Shown here: positions 10,521 to 21,639 of the stretch, one piece after another | Layout: each line of letters starts with the position of its first letter | How positions within the stretch are numbered: position 1 is the first letter of the stretch | NCBI GenBank assembly: GCA_963281255.1 | Contig: OY725490.1 | Coordinates: 3,844,001 to 3,908,000 of the forward strand | Length of the DNA: 64,000 bases | Direction: 5' to 3' | DNA from: Aphrocallistes beatrix | Lineage: Eukaryota > Porifera > Hexactinellida > Sceptrulophora > Aphrocallistidae | Made by a program: the position numbers and the translations under genes | The notes under the pieces: generated by a model | Database searches by the model: none | Seen by the model: the letters and a program-made list of their open reading frames with translations, nothing else | What the model was told of the DNA's origin: nothing

Positions 10521-10996
10521 AACAGAAACTGCCAGATACAGAAAGCTGATTTTTGGCATGTGGGAGTCTTTTGGCTATGGCTCCAGTAAGTTCTGAGCTC
10601 AGACGAAAATGTCGACTCATCATGGAATTATGGCGTCATTGTCACCTTTTTTAGAATTAGAAATTTCAGTTTTTCGACCATAACTCAGCCATTTTAAGTG
10701 ATAGAAGGCTGAAATTTTAATAGAATCTGTATATTAATATATCTCACAAATGATGCAATTATAATCAAAAATGATGACTCATCACTCTGCTATGACGTCA
10801 TCATTACGCATCAAATTTTTAAAATTTGACTAATTTGGTAATTTTTCGAGTGATATCGATTTTAACAGTAGGATAGACGGTTTTAGAGATATTATCTACC
10901 TTATAATTAATCAATGTGACCACAGGCGACCGAAGGGAGCCTCTGGCGGACATAGTGTCCGCCAGCCGCGCAGCGCAAGCAAGCGAAGCGCGCTTG
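10521..10996 (+). mobile_element. Non-autonomous Helitron copy H4
   Basis: Begins within the core (GAAACTGCCAGATACAG) and runs to an intact GC-rich 3' tail ending GCGCGCTTG at 10996. The 5' end is missing. The next copy starts at the following base. Confidence 0.85.
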
Positions 10997-11245
10997 TCCT
11001 TACTATTAAAACTCGATTAATGAGTATATATATATACGTATATATATATTTATATATCTTTAACGAATTGATTGAATAAACTGCCAGGCACAGAAAGTTG
11101 ATTTTTGGGATGTAGGAGTCTTTTGGCTATGGCTCCATTAAGTTCTGAGCTCAGACGAAAATGTCGACTCATCACTCTATTATGACGTCATCACACGCAT
11201 CAGAAATTTTGTGATTTTTCATGCGATATCGAATATAACAGTAGG
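10997..11245 (+). mobile_element. Non-autonomous Helitron copy H5 (5' half)
   Basis: Begins TCCTTACTATTAAAACTCG directly after the CTTG end of H4, with no spacer, so H4 and H5 are joined head to tail. The copy stops at about 11245 without the hairpin tail. Confidence 0.85.
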
Positions 11246-11269
11246 TTAAAGGTTAACTAATGATCAATT

Positions 11270-11400
11270 TAACATTTTTCCCTTTCTATTTGATATACTC
11301 TTAACCATAGAAGTTCAATTTTAATTAGCAAACAAACATAATACATTCGAAATAGATTCATAGCACAGTACAGCAAGGCTAACAATTAGACACTAAGTAC
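11270..11400. repeat. Dispersed repeat shared with 60.65-60.86 kb (inverted)
   Basis: Words such as CGAAATAGATTCATAGCAC and the ATTAGACACTAA block occur in reverse complement near 60640-60860. Nature unknown; it may be part of a longer element at 49-60 kb. Confidence 0.55.
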
Positions 11401-11456
11401 GGATAGTCATTATTGAAATCGTGAATTAAATGAGTAATAACTAGTAAACTGAGGGA

Positions 11457-11504
11457 TGTTATGATGTTATGATGTTATGATGTTATGATATTATGATGTT
11501 AAGA
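11457..11504. repeat. 8-bp tandem repeat (GTTATGAT)n
   Basis: About six tandem units of TTATGATG/TTATGATA. Confidence 0.85.
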
Positions 11505-11692
11505 TTAAGGAAGATCAAAACGTAATTATTCCGTTAGACATCACTTCTCTTGCTTCATCATTTATCGGGTCTTGTCACAGCATTCCTAAGAAAAAGAAGA
11601 ATTATTATACTTTTGAAGTTTAGAGTTGTCTGTTTTTGACATTAGAGCAATATTATAATTCTTAATTTTTTTAGCGAGGATACGGTTACACA

Positions 11693-11904
11693 CAGGGTTT
11701 CATCCAGCTTTCCAAGGTCATACGCCTAATTGGACGTCACCATTTTTCTACGCGCCTAGACTCATTTTTATATAGCATTTTTATATATGTTTTATGCCAC
11801 GCGCCTAAGTAGGCGTATGCCGCGCGCCTAGCCCCAAAAAATAATACGCCTAATTATGATCCATGGGATCAAATACGCGCCTCTAGGCGCGCCCAGTACG
11901 CCTG
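11693..11904. mobile_element. hAT MITE, copy 2 (8-bp TSD GTTACACA)
   Basis: Same family as 7671-7894. GTTACACA flanks both sides. The right end is shorter than in copy 1, lacking about 12 bases of the terminal repeat before CCTG. Confidence 0.88.
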
Positions 11905-11912
11905 GTTACACA

Positions 11913-12400
11913 TGGTTATTACAATTTTTATGACTATGTCCTATCGTCATGCATCACAACAACAAAACTCTCTCCACGTATCAATCCATTTGTCTTCAAC
12001 TATGATTAAAATTAATACTAGTAATTTAGTACGAGTTGAACCGAGGTAAAATTGTTTTCGAAGAACTTCAGTTATCAATTTGAATGAAAGTTGTATGGAT
12101 AATAGTAATGTAGTCGCTAACAACAATAGATGGATACACAAGTGAGCCTCTGTCTAATAAATCCACGAGAATCTATTGAGACTCTATACCATTTGATACT
12201 TGCATCGTTTTATCAGTTGCAGTTAAAAATTTGCCACAATCTGGACACAGGTTAGATTTTTTTATACAAGAGAAACTGCATAACCAGTTACGTAATTTAG
12301 GCACTCAATTTGTGAATCATCAAATACAGGTCAGCAATTTATTTTATTTGCAACAACTCCAAATTAAAATATTTTATACGTATATTAAAATGCAATAGTT
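11913..12400. other. AT-rich spacer, nothing recognised
   Basis: No coding or terminal-repeat signal beyond short chance frames. Confidence 0.3.
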
Positions 12401-12404
12401 TTTT

Positions 12405-12545
12405 TGTTTTATTTTGTGCAGAATTGATTGAGGAACTGGGAGGTGGTAGAAAAGTGAAATTCGGCACACAGGTAAATAATAATGAGTCTACGATTAAGTT
12501 CGAAGATATAAGCAAAATCTTCGCCGAGATAGGTGACAATTTGTG
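12405..12545 (+). mobile_element. Second Helitron-like subfamily, fragment 1
   Basis: GAATTGATTGAGGAACTGGG and about 120 further bases match 39520-39660 closely. The lead-in resembles the H-family core but differs, so this is a sister subfamily. A second copy with a 5' end is at 39497. Confidence 0.5.
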
Positions 12546-12809
12546 CCGACCAATGAAATTCGTTTCTTTTATAATGCAAATACATTAGGATCAAACAGTA
12601 GTGACTTATGTATACAATCAAAAGGACTATTTGTGATTGAAATTCATTGGTTCATGTGAGAACCAATCAATCATTAGACTTTTATAATGCGATTCACACG
12701 ATTCTATTTCATATAAATGATTGAATACAGTTATTTTGAGTCTATAATTTGATTGTTAAAAGCATAGCCTACTGTATATAAGGCCTCACAGTAACTTGCG
12801 GACTTGGGA

Positions 12810-12990
12810 CTAGGGATGCGGTAGAAGATGGTTGAACTATTACATGAGCTGCCTTAAATCATTAACAAAGCACAATAGAGCTTAGGAATGTATTACCATC
12901 ATATATAAATATGGTGTCAAAGTACTCATATCCGCTGTTAAAATTTAGATTAGTCACCATATGGTTGCGCGCACTTCTAAGTGTTTTATC
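12810..12990 (+). repeat. Direct repeat partner of 15287-15520
   Basis: From GGGATGCGGTAGAAGATGG through CACTTCTAAGTGTTTT the sequence parallels 15290-15520 in the same orientation at about 75-80% by eye. The two copies lie on either side of Helitron H6. Confidence 0.6.
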
Positions 12991-13430
12991 ACAAGATTTT
13001 TCGCATAGAACTGAGATATGAATGGGTTATAATACGAAAAATTTGGAATTATTTCATTGAATGTTGCTACATTCAGTGTTGCTATAGAAATGTGTTTTGG
13101 TCAATTGGAATCATATCTTGAAAACCGAGATAGCTAGACATTCAAATGTAATTCCATTTGATAGCCAATAGACTATTTCCTATTAAGTGATAATATAATC
13201 TATTTGTCTAAATAATATGATCGCTTAATAGGAATAGTCTATTCGCTATCAAATGGGATTACATTTGAATGTCTAGCTATCATGGTTTTCAAGATATGAT
13301 CCCAACTGATCAAAACACGTTTCCATAGCAGCATTCCATGAAAAGATTCCAAATTCGTATTAAAACCCATTCACATCTCAGTTCTATGTGAAAAATTTTA
13401 TAATAAAAACACTTAGAAATGCCCTTAAAC
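12972..13430. repeat. Palindromic foldback, about 220-bp arms
   Basis: The arm CACTTCTAAGTGTTTTATCA onward (12975-13195) returns inverted at about 13215-13428, with a spacer of roughly 20 bases. No coding sequence. The left part is shared with the direct repeat at 15.3-15.6 kb. Confidence 0.8.
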
Positions 13431-14030
13431 GACCTCTGAAAATCACAAAATTTGTCAATTTTTAAATTTTTTGATGCGTAATGATGACGTCATAACACAG
13501 TGATGAGTCATCATTTTTTATGAGAGCTGTATCATATGTGAGATATATTAATATACACATGCTATTAAAATTTCAGCTCTTTCACCTCACCTAAAATGGC
13601 TGAGTTATAGCCGAAAAACTGAAATTTCTATTCATGAAAAAGGTGACAATGACGTCATAATTCCATAATGAGTCGACATTCTCATCGAGGTCAGGGGCCG
13701 TATTCACTAACATTTTAAGTTCGTACTTAAGTTCGAAGTTAGTACTTAAGTACTGAGTTCGAGCTTAAATGGTATTCACTAAGATCAGTTTAAGTTCGAA
13801 CTTAAGTACGAACTTTAAGGAACCTAGTTAAGCACTAAGTGCGAACTTAACTCGTTTTTGCCGAGATCGGTATTTACTAAGATTTAAATTTGTGCTTAAG
13901 TTTAAACTTAAAAACAACTTTAAGTAACCTCCAGAGGTCGCTTAAATATGTATTCGTTAGCTTCTAAATCGACATATATAGTCTATTTTTCTTTGAAGTA
14001 TCAACACTTATGACATTGTATTACTTGTTA

Positions 14031-14471
14031 GTACTGTTGCGTGATATCTTGAGATCGTAATATTTTGAGATATCGTAGCATTCTGAGATTTTGTTTGGCT
14101 TACTCAAATGGCCTTGTGGTTCAATCGGTTTCATTGTAGCACTAAATTGTGGCACATGACAAAATTTGATGGCACGCGACACAATTTAGTGGCACGAGAC
14201 ACAATTTACTATGTTAAAACCCCATATGGACAATGGATTAATTATATTTTAATAATTTATGGTCCATATGGGGTTCTACCATAGTAAATTGTGTCGCGTG
14301 CCATCAAATTTTGTCATGTACAATTTAGTGCCACAATGAATTCGATTGAACCACAAGGCCATTTGAGTAAGCCAAACAAAATCTCAGAATGCTACGATAT
14401 CTCAAAATATTACAATCTCAAGATATCACGGTACTAAATCATCCATGGTTAAAGATATCACGCAACAGTAC
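14031..14471. mobile_element. Nested palindromic MITE
   Basis: Ends GTACTGTTGCGTGATATC and GATATCACGCAACAGTAC. The arms extend about 200 bases (CTTACTCAAATGGCCTTGTG and its complement), with GTGGCAC... and ACACAATTTA words repeated. The right arm has a short local duplication of AGATATCACG. Confidence 0.8.
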
Positions 14472-14493
14472 TATTTAATCATGTGCTCTAGTA

Positions 14494-14992
14494 CGAGGGG
14501 AGTTCAATGAGTAATTAGCATGAACCTGAACAACTATATTTACGAAACTTTTGTTGTTTATTTTTCAATATAATCGCCTAGAACATCAATGCACTTCTCC
14601 CAACGTTTGATTCAGGTTTCAAATCCACTATGGAAAAAGGTCTTAGGTTGCTTGTCAAAAAACCTAATTACAGCTTCGACCAACTCTTCGTCACTGCCAA
14701 ATTTCCAAATTTTCCAAAAGCTATTGATATAAGAAATTTGGAAATTTGCCAAATTGCATAGGAGCTGAGTCACCGTAAACGTTAACTAGCCTTTGGTGGA
14801 TGTCCATCGGCGCAAAAGAAAAAAAATGAAGAGCTGTATTATAAATTGATAAATTAGAAAGGGAAAATATAGATAAGAATAGGTTGAAGTTGAAAATTAG
14901 TTGTGTACATGTTGACAAACAACTATGCTTAATTTCATTCATCAATAATAAAGAGAAGTCTGGTAGGCTAAGAACTTATTGAACTCCCCTCG
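14494..14992 (-). mobile_element. Internally deleted mariner element (TA TSD)
   Basis: Inverted ends CGAGGGGAGTTCAATGAGT and its complement, flanked by TA on both sides. It keeps a transposase C-terminus at the left end (minus strand). The 499-bp length implies that most of the gene is gone. Confidence 0.88.
14558..14701 (-). pseudogene. Mariner transposase C-terminal remnant
   Basis: Minus-strand translation includes FGSDEELVEAVIRFFDKQ, later KRWEKCIDVLGDYIEK and a stop. This is the typical end of a mariner-clade transposase. One in-frame stop follows HSGFET. The catalytic region is absent, so it is inactive. Confidence 0.85.
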
Positions 14993-15286
14993 TATATTGA
15001 TAATAAAAGTTAGTGCTTAAGTTCGAACTTAAATCTTAGTGAATACGGGTTTTGCTCCGACTTAACTAAGTTTAAACTTAATACTTAAGTTCGAACTTAA
15101 ATCTTAGTGAATACGGGTTTTGCTCCGACTTAACTAAGTTCAAACTTAATACTTAAGTTCGAACTTAGTGCTTAACTTCTTAGTGAATACGGCCCCATAA
15201 CTTAGTGGAGCCATGGCCAAAAGACTCCCACATGCCAAAAATCAGCTTTCTGTGCCTGACTTCTTCAATCAATTCGTTACAGACTG

Positions 15287-15520
15287 GGGATGGGGTAGCA
15301 GATGGTTAACTAATACATTAGGTGCTTTTAAAAATCATTAACCACGCAGAATAGAGATTAAGAATGTATTACCAGAATATATACATATGGTATCAAAGTA
15401 CCTATATCCGTTGCTAAAATCTTGATTAGTCATCATAGGATTGTACAATAGGTTATATTTATGACGAATTTAGTGATTTTCAGATGCAGGACACTTCTAA
15501 GTGTTTTCAATATAAAGTTA
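15287..15520 (+). repeat. Direct repeat partner of 12810-12990
   Basis: Starts GGGATGGGGTAGCAGATGG. The similarity to 12.8-13.1 kb continues weakly to about 15600 (ATTTGGAATTTTTTCATGGA). Confidence 0.6.
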
Positions 15521-15615
15521 CTTGCATCGAAATGGCTGTGAATAGGATGATGTAAACGATTTGGAATTTTTTCATGGAATGCAACGGGTATAGATACTTG
15601 GATACCATATTTATA

Positions 15616-15789
15616 CAGTGAAGATTGGATATAACGACAAATCACAAATAGCGACCATTTTTCCTTGCCCAGAGCGAAATCCTAATCGTATATTGTGTTT
15701 GTGACCCTAAGATCAGATATAGTGACAGATCGCAAATAACGACATTTTTCTCTTGCCCGATCGTACGTCATTATATCCAATCTTCACTG
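15616..15789. mobile_element. Pogo-type MITE (TA TSD)
   Basis: Ends CAGTGAAGATTGGATATAAC and its near-complement, flanked by TA. AACGACA words are internal. No coding. Confidence 0.85.
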
Positions 15790-16327
15790 TATATGCTGGT
15801 AATACATTATTAAGTTCCATTGTTCGAGGTTAATAATTTTAGGCAGCTCATGTATCGGTTCAACCATCCTCATCTGAGTTACTGTTTGGACTTATATGTA
15901 GGGTCATGTGGAAACCAGAATAAAATTTTGCCATGGGGAGCCATTGCTCCCCTTTGCCCCTCCCATAACGACGTCCTGTTCATAAACTGGGGCGTGCCCA
16001 GAGGCGTAGCCAAGGGCCTGCCACGGCCTGCCGGCAGGCCCACACTAAAAGTCCGCAGGCCCACTGCAGGCCCTTCATTAGGTCCATCTGCAGTCCCTAT
16101 TGCTACCCCAGACGAATTTCAGATTTTTTGACATTTACTACTAATTATTTCCATGAACCTACATCATGGAACCCTCCATACAAACTATCTGCTTATACAG
16201 ATATGAATCTCTATTTTGGTTGTTGTCTTTCCCATGTCACTTATTATTGTCCCATTGCTTAATAGTATTTGTGGAAAGTGACATATTGAAGCTTGTGTAT
16301 GCATCTATTCAGATCTTCCTTTGAATA

Positions 16328-19099
16328 ATGGCTTCGAATAATCAGAATGTATTTTGTAATGAATTAATGTTTTCAGTGGATGACAACGACAGCGACAACA
16401 TTGAGGACGACATTGTTCCCACTCCCAGAGCTGGGGTTGGTTAACCGATTTTATGGTTCGGTTATTTTGGTTTCCTCCAGGGCGGTTAACCGGTTAACCG
16501 ATGCTAGTATTAATTGGTTGAAGTATGTATTTTGGACTAAGCTTTAATCTGACATTGAAAAAATTGATAATTTTCAGTGGTTTCGAAATATACTTTGTGG
16601 TTAGAAAATAGGAATTCTATTAAATTAAAAAATTTTTAGAAGTAATATTCTTGAATCTCCTTCGAAAAACAAAGAAATTAGTGTGAATATTTTGAAAATA
16701 AAGCAGATCGGCTAACCGATCTAAGATTTCCTTAACCGTTAACCGAGATTGACGGCGGTTAGCCGGTTAACCGGTTAACCAAATCCAGCCTTGCCACTCC
16801 AAATAAGCAGGGGAGATTTGATGACATTGTTCATCTCATACCTGAAGATATATCACTGGACAAACTACAGACTCCATGTCAACCTGAACCGGCTAAGCAT
16901 TTGCTATTAGCAGATAAGCATGGTAAAACGTTCCAGGTGAAGTGGTACACTGACAGATCCTGGTTGGAGTATTCCATGTCAAAATCTCGAGCTTTCTGCT
17001 TTTGTTGTCGGCATTTTCCCACTCATCGCACCGGCATGTTATGGACGAGAGATGGATTCTGCAGCTGGAATAATGGGAAAAAGGCAATAGCTAAGCATGA
17101 AAAAGGAGACGGACACAAAGATTGTATGGCAGCTTGGACTGCCATGAAGACCGCAAAGCCTGGGATCAAGTCTCTGGTGAACGAATTATATGCAACAGAA
17201 ATCAAACAAAACCGAGAATATCTCGGAGCAGTTATTAATGTTGTTCTTCTGCTCGGGAAACAAGGATTGGCCTTCAGGGGACATCTAGAAGGGCAATCTA
17301 GCAATAATAAAGGCAATTTTCTGGAAGTTTTAGGCCTTTTATCAAAGTATTCAGCAATTGTGGATCAAAAACTAAAGAGAAAAGATGTTAAATACACATC
17401 CCCAGACATCCAAAATGATCTCATTAAGATTATAGCCTCTAGAGTGCGGTGTGAGATCGTGAATGAAGTTCATTCTGCTCGATTCTTCAGCCTACAAGTT
17501 GATGAAACTAAAGATCTTTCCAAAACTGAACAAATTTCAATTTGTTGAGATACATTCTGAATAATGAACCACATGAAGAATTCCTCAATTTCAAACTTGG
17601 TAATGAGCTGAATGCTCAAAGTCTGTTTGATGTCATTTTGGCAACTCTTTCCAAAGAAGGTGTCTATATACAACAGTATGTTTCGCAGTCTTACGACGGA
17701 GCTTCAGTGATGTCAGGGCACTTATCGGGCGTAAGGAGACTTATGACCGATATGGTTCCATGCTGCTTCTACATCCACTGCAATGCACACAAGATGAATC
17801 TTTGCATAGTTGACTGTGTTAAAGGTATTGGTAAGGTTGCTGATCTTTTGGAAGTTCTTCAGAGACTATACATATTCATGAGTGGTTCTGCGGTTCATAA
17901 AGTATTTTCAGAAAAGCTATAGGACGCTAATAAGGACCACAAAGCTGGTGATGAATTCAAACTAACCTTAAAAAGGCATTCTGATACTAGATGGACAAGT
18001 CAGTTTGAGTCATGCAGAGCAGCACGCTCTTCCATGGAATTTATTGTCGAAACCCTTGAGCAGTTCTCCAGTATTGATGAGAGAAACGCTGAAAGAAGAA
18101 ATGTAGCCGACAGACTATTATCAGAGATTACTTCAACATTCATGATACATCTTGTCATGTTTGAAGATATTTTAAGAACCACATCCACTCTTGCAAGGTG
18201 TCTTCGGGGCAAGACATTGGACCTCGCCAGTGCTTTGCATCAAATCGAAAATGTTGAAATACAATTCGCTACCGCTAGGCGTGATGTCGTATCGCCAAAC
18301 AGTCTTTGGCAGACCATTTGGGTAACTGCTCAATCTATCATTAGCAAAATGGAGTTACCAAAACCTGTTCCTCGTTTCTTTCGGAAGACGAGATACCAGA
18401 CTACGGCTGAACATGAAAATCCTAACACAGAGGATGATTATCTTCCCGCTTCACTTCTTTTCTATCCAGTTATAGACCGGATCCTGATTGAATTCAGAAC
18501 TAGATTTTCACACAGAAATATGGATGTCTACAAAGGGCTTCTTGCGCTGAATCCATTGGATCGAACATTTCTCGACTCAGATGCTATTCTTGGTTTGGGA
18601 GCACATTTTGCGGAGCCAACTGGTCCCATTAAAATGCAATATCTCAAAAATGATGTTGCTGCAGTCGGAAGAGTAATTGAAAGCCGCAAGGCTACTGGTC
18701 AATATATTCCCAAGAGCATGGTCGAGATTCTTTTATCTCTTCATTATCTTAAAGAAGCTATCTCAGAATTCTATGTTCTTCTCAGGATAGCGATAACGTT
18801 TCCCATCACTACTGCATCCTGTGAGAGAAGTTTTTCAGTATTGAAAAGGATTAAAAATTGGTTTAAGAACGACTAGTACTGATGATAGGTTAGGAGATTT
18901 GGGTGTTTTAGCTATTTGTTCACAACGCGATGAAGCAATAGCAATAGCTGACATCATCTCTGATTTCAAGGCCCTGTTGCATGAAAAAATGCCCCCACCA
19001 TGGATATTCTTGAGTTTAACACTAAATATTGCTGATACTATTTATATACGATACATTTATGAAAGTCATTGTTATTACTTCACACGACTAGTTTGTTGA
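16328..19099 (+). pseudogene. hAT transposase, ZMYM1-like (TTF zinc finger + DUF4371 + dimerisation)
   Basis: The likely start is the ATG at 16328 (MASNNQNVFCNELMFSVDD...). After a MITE insertion the frame resumes with NKQGRFDDIVHLIPED. Seen in order: a TTF-type zinc-finger region (WYTDRSWLEYS, AFCFCCRHFP, KHEKGDGHKDC); the catalytic hAT core of DUF4371 type (SLQVDETKDLSKTEQ, SYDGASVMSG, HCNAHKMNLC); a long alpha-helical insertion; and the C-terminal hAT dimerisation block (TTASCERSFSVLKRIKNW). Breaks: the MITE in the first exon, a one-base shift near 17545, an in-frame stop near 17920 and a one-base shift near 18866. Otherwise nearly complete and not spliced, so the loss of function looks fairly recent. 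Confidence 0.9.
16427..16793. mobile_element. hAT-type MITE inserted in the transposase first exon
   Basis: Ends near CAGAGCTGGGGTTGGTTAACC (left; its first one or two bases belong to the junction) and GGTTAACCAAATCCAGCCTTG (right) are inverted. The flanks CCACTCCC (16419-16426) and CCACTCCA (16794-16801) form an 8-bp TSD with one mismatch. GGTTAACCGG words recur near both ends. It splits the reading frame between VPTP and NKQGRF. Confidence 0.85.
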
Positions 19100-19250
19100 T
19101 TTGCAATGCTTTAGTAAACGAATAGAAGCCAAATAGCATTCAAAATGTTTTGTATAAGCATTGGCATACTTTAGAATATCCATGGTGGGGGGCATTTTTT
19201 CATGCAACAGCCCTAGGGCCAGGAGGGGAAAGAAAAATAGCCCTTTAGAG

Positions 19251-19816
19251 CAGGGTTGGGTTCAATTATATTTTTATTTTCAATTACAATTACAATTACA
19301 ACTAATTCGAATTTACAATTATAATTATAATTACAATTACAAGCAACTTTAATTTCTAATTATAATTACAATTATAATTATAATTGAGAATATATTCACA
19401 ATTACAAATACAATTACAATTACAAAAATGATGCGTGTATATATTTGGTGAACATATTTATAGTGCACAGGAACCATGAAAAAGAGAGAATCCATATGCT
19501 CACTCGTAAAGTTGTCAACTTACACTTACCGATTCCCGAGAAACACCAATCACAACGAAATCAAAACAATAATGTAAAGAATTAACGCATGTATAGGAAT
19601 TGTAAGCGTGGCTTTAGCCTTTAGGTATAATTTAGACGTAATTACAATTATGTACTTCAATTACAATTACAATTATGGCAATTTTTTCGAATTACAATTA
19701 CAATTACAATTACAAAATTTTTCAATGATCAATTACAATTACAATTACAATTATGTACAAAACGTAATTAATTGTAATTAATTAATTAATTACAATTATA
19801 ATTGAACCCAACCCTG
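19251..19816. mobile_element. hAT MITE made of (AATTAC)n, TSD CTTTAGAG
   Basis: Ends CAGGGTTGGGTTCAATTATA and TATAATTGAACCCAACCCTG are exact inverted repeats. CTTTAGAG flanks both sides exactly. Much of the inside is AATTAC/GTAATT hexamer arrays. Nested in the 3' non-coding part of the hAT element. Confidence 0.93.
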
Positions 19817-20074
19817 CTTTAGAGTGCTGATTTGGTTACCACTATTTTTATATGTTTATTCATATCAATCATTCAATATACGTACTACTGCAATACTTAT
19901 GTAAACAATTAATATTTTGTATGGATCTTAAAAAATATTTTGCAGGCCCTGCAGCAAATCCGCAGGCCCAAAGAAGGGCCACTCAGCAAAGCCTGGCTAC
20001 GCCCCTGGGCGTGCCGCAAATTATTAAACATAACTCATTATATTTTTCCATGCATCATGGGTTTTTCGAATATA

Positions 20075-21356
20075 CAGTCTGTCCCATAATTATTGAGAAA
20101 ATGTTAAATCGAATATCCTTAGTATTTGAAACGAAATTTCAATACCTATTCGTCTAAATCTTAGATATTCCTCTATTTGATGGATATTTTTCTATAATTA
20201 GTATGGTATAAACTTGGTTTTTTTTAAAAATTATGCAAAAATATGTGATGCGTCATCATTACTTAGCACTATCTGACTAATGTTAGTTTGTTGTGAATTT
20301 CTAAAGAGCTTAGATACACTAGTTATTGAGATGTCTCAAGTTTCAAAGAGGAATGAAATTCGAACCCTCTGGACCTCAAAGATATACAACCCGAAACAAA
20401 TTAGCCGAGCACTCGACGTTTCCTTAGCGACAGTCTACCGTGTAATTCGCCGTATTTCAGAACAACAGTCACTAGATCACCATCGTGGTGCCGGGAGACC
20501 GGCTATAGTCTATCAGGCGATTAAGAAAAGTGTGGTTAAGCAAATCAGAGATGATCCAAAGGTCTCCATTCGCAATTTCATCAGTTACGTCCATCGTTGT
20601 CTTAAAAAGTTGGATTATTCAAAGCCCTTCCGAAGAAAGTTCCCATGTTGTCTGAGAAAAATCGTATCAAACGTCTAGATTGGGCAAGAACTAATATAGA
20701 CAGACCGTGGAATCAAGCAATTTTCGCGGATGAAGCATCCTTTTGGCTTTTTGGTGGCTCAGTGAGGATGTGGACTAAGAATAGTGAATTCAGAGTTGCC
20801 CCCACTGTTAAGCATAGTTTTTCTTCAATGGGGACATTCCCACTCTGCATTTTCGAACACAATATGAACGGCGAATTCTTTGTAAAGATTCTAGAGGTTC
20901 ATTTCCTGGCGCAAGCAAATGTTTTTCATGAAAGAAATTGGTTTTGGTACAGGATAATGATCCCAAACACACTTGTAAGAAGGCAAGGGATTGGATGCAG
21001 CAAAATATGCCTCAAAACACCTTTGGTTGGCCTAGTCAGAGTCCTGATATCAATCCAATAGAGAATCTATTCGGATGGATAAAGCATAACCTTAGTAGAG
21101 ATCGACCAAGAACAAAATCAGACCTTAAAGATCGGTTTTCTGTCATATGGGATTCCATAACCCCGGAGTTTTTGGAACCTTACTGGTCTTCAATGCCGAA
21201 AAGGTGTCAAAAAGTGATCGACAGCAATGGTAACAAGATAAATTACTGATCATCAGACACATATAGTAATATTCTGCTTAAAATTATATAATGGAATTGA
21301 ATAATTGATATTCATTTTAGTACTTAGGTGATTCTCAATAATTACGGGACAGACTG
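20075..21356 (+). mobile_element. Tc1/mariner transposon, about 1.28 kb
   Basis: Ends CAGTCTGTCCCATAATTATT and AATAATTACGGGACAGACTG are inverted. The left flank is TA; the right flank is CA, a decayed TA. It contains one transposase gene with frame breaks. Confidence 0.93.
20331..21249 (+). pseudogene. Tc1/mariner transposase, DD35E spacing
   Basis: The start at 20331 (MSQVSKRNEIRTLWTS) opens an N-terminal paired-like helix-turn-helix region (ISRALDVSLATVYRVIRR, then a GAGRP AT-hook-like motif). The catalytic core follows: AIFADEASFWLFGG (first Asp), VLVQDNDPKHT (second Asp) and SPDINPIENLFGW (Glu). I count 35 residues between the second Asp and the Glu, against 34 in classical Tc1. The core continues in other frames after about 20640 and near 20930, so at least two frameshifts inactivate it. 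Confidence 0.9.
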
Positions 21357-21639
21357 CAAATGTTGGGCTCCCTCTCTTTATCAACTCTTCTGCGGGTTTG
21401 TAATTTGGCCAAATGATTATATATATAAAAATCAGTGGGGGGATGTGGTTCAAGTGGAACCTGTGAACAATGCCAAGTACGCCCATTGATTTTTGCAGAG
21501 CGCATTAAGCGCGCTTAGTTTTCAAATAACGTGCTTTTGTTGTTAAATAATGCATTTTAAACAAATTGACTACTCAAAAATTGCAAAAATTAACACACTT
21601 TCCAAAAATCCTGAAAGAAGCACTGGGTACGGCCCTGAT

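Larger units (their letters stand above)
13694..15196. mobile_element. TIR element with TTAAGTTCGAACTTAA-rich ends
   Basis: Ends GGGGCCGTATTCACTAA and TTAGTGAATACGGCCCC are exact inverted repeats. Both terminal 150-200 bases are built of palindromic CTTAAGTTCGAACTTAAG-like units and TATTCACTAAG words. Contains two further insertions. No transposase of its own was seen, and no clear TSD. A related structure occupies 45.76-49.05 kb. Confidence 0.75.
13436..15283 (-). mobile_element. Non-autonomous Helitron copy H6, split by insertions
   Basis: Inverted core at 13436-13693 and 15197-15283 (ending near TCAATCAATTCGTTACAGA), interrupted by the 1.5-kb terminal-repeat element 13694-15196. Neither Helitron end is intact. 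Confidence 0.8.
15999..20007 (+). mobile_element. hAT transposon with 8-bp TSD GGCGTGCC
   Basis: The left end CAGAGGCGTAGCCAAGG and the right end CCTGGCTACGCCCCTG are inverted. GGCGTGCC stands immediately outside both (15991-15998 and 20008-20015). GCAGGCCC/GGGCCTGC words repeat just inside both ends. It carries one transposase gene on the plus strand, broken, and two nested MITEs (16427-16793 and 19251-19816). Confidence 0.95.
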
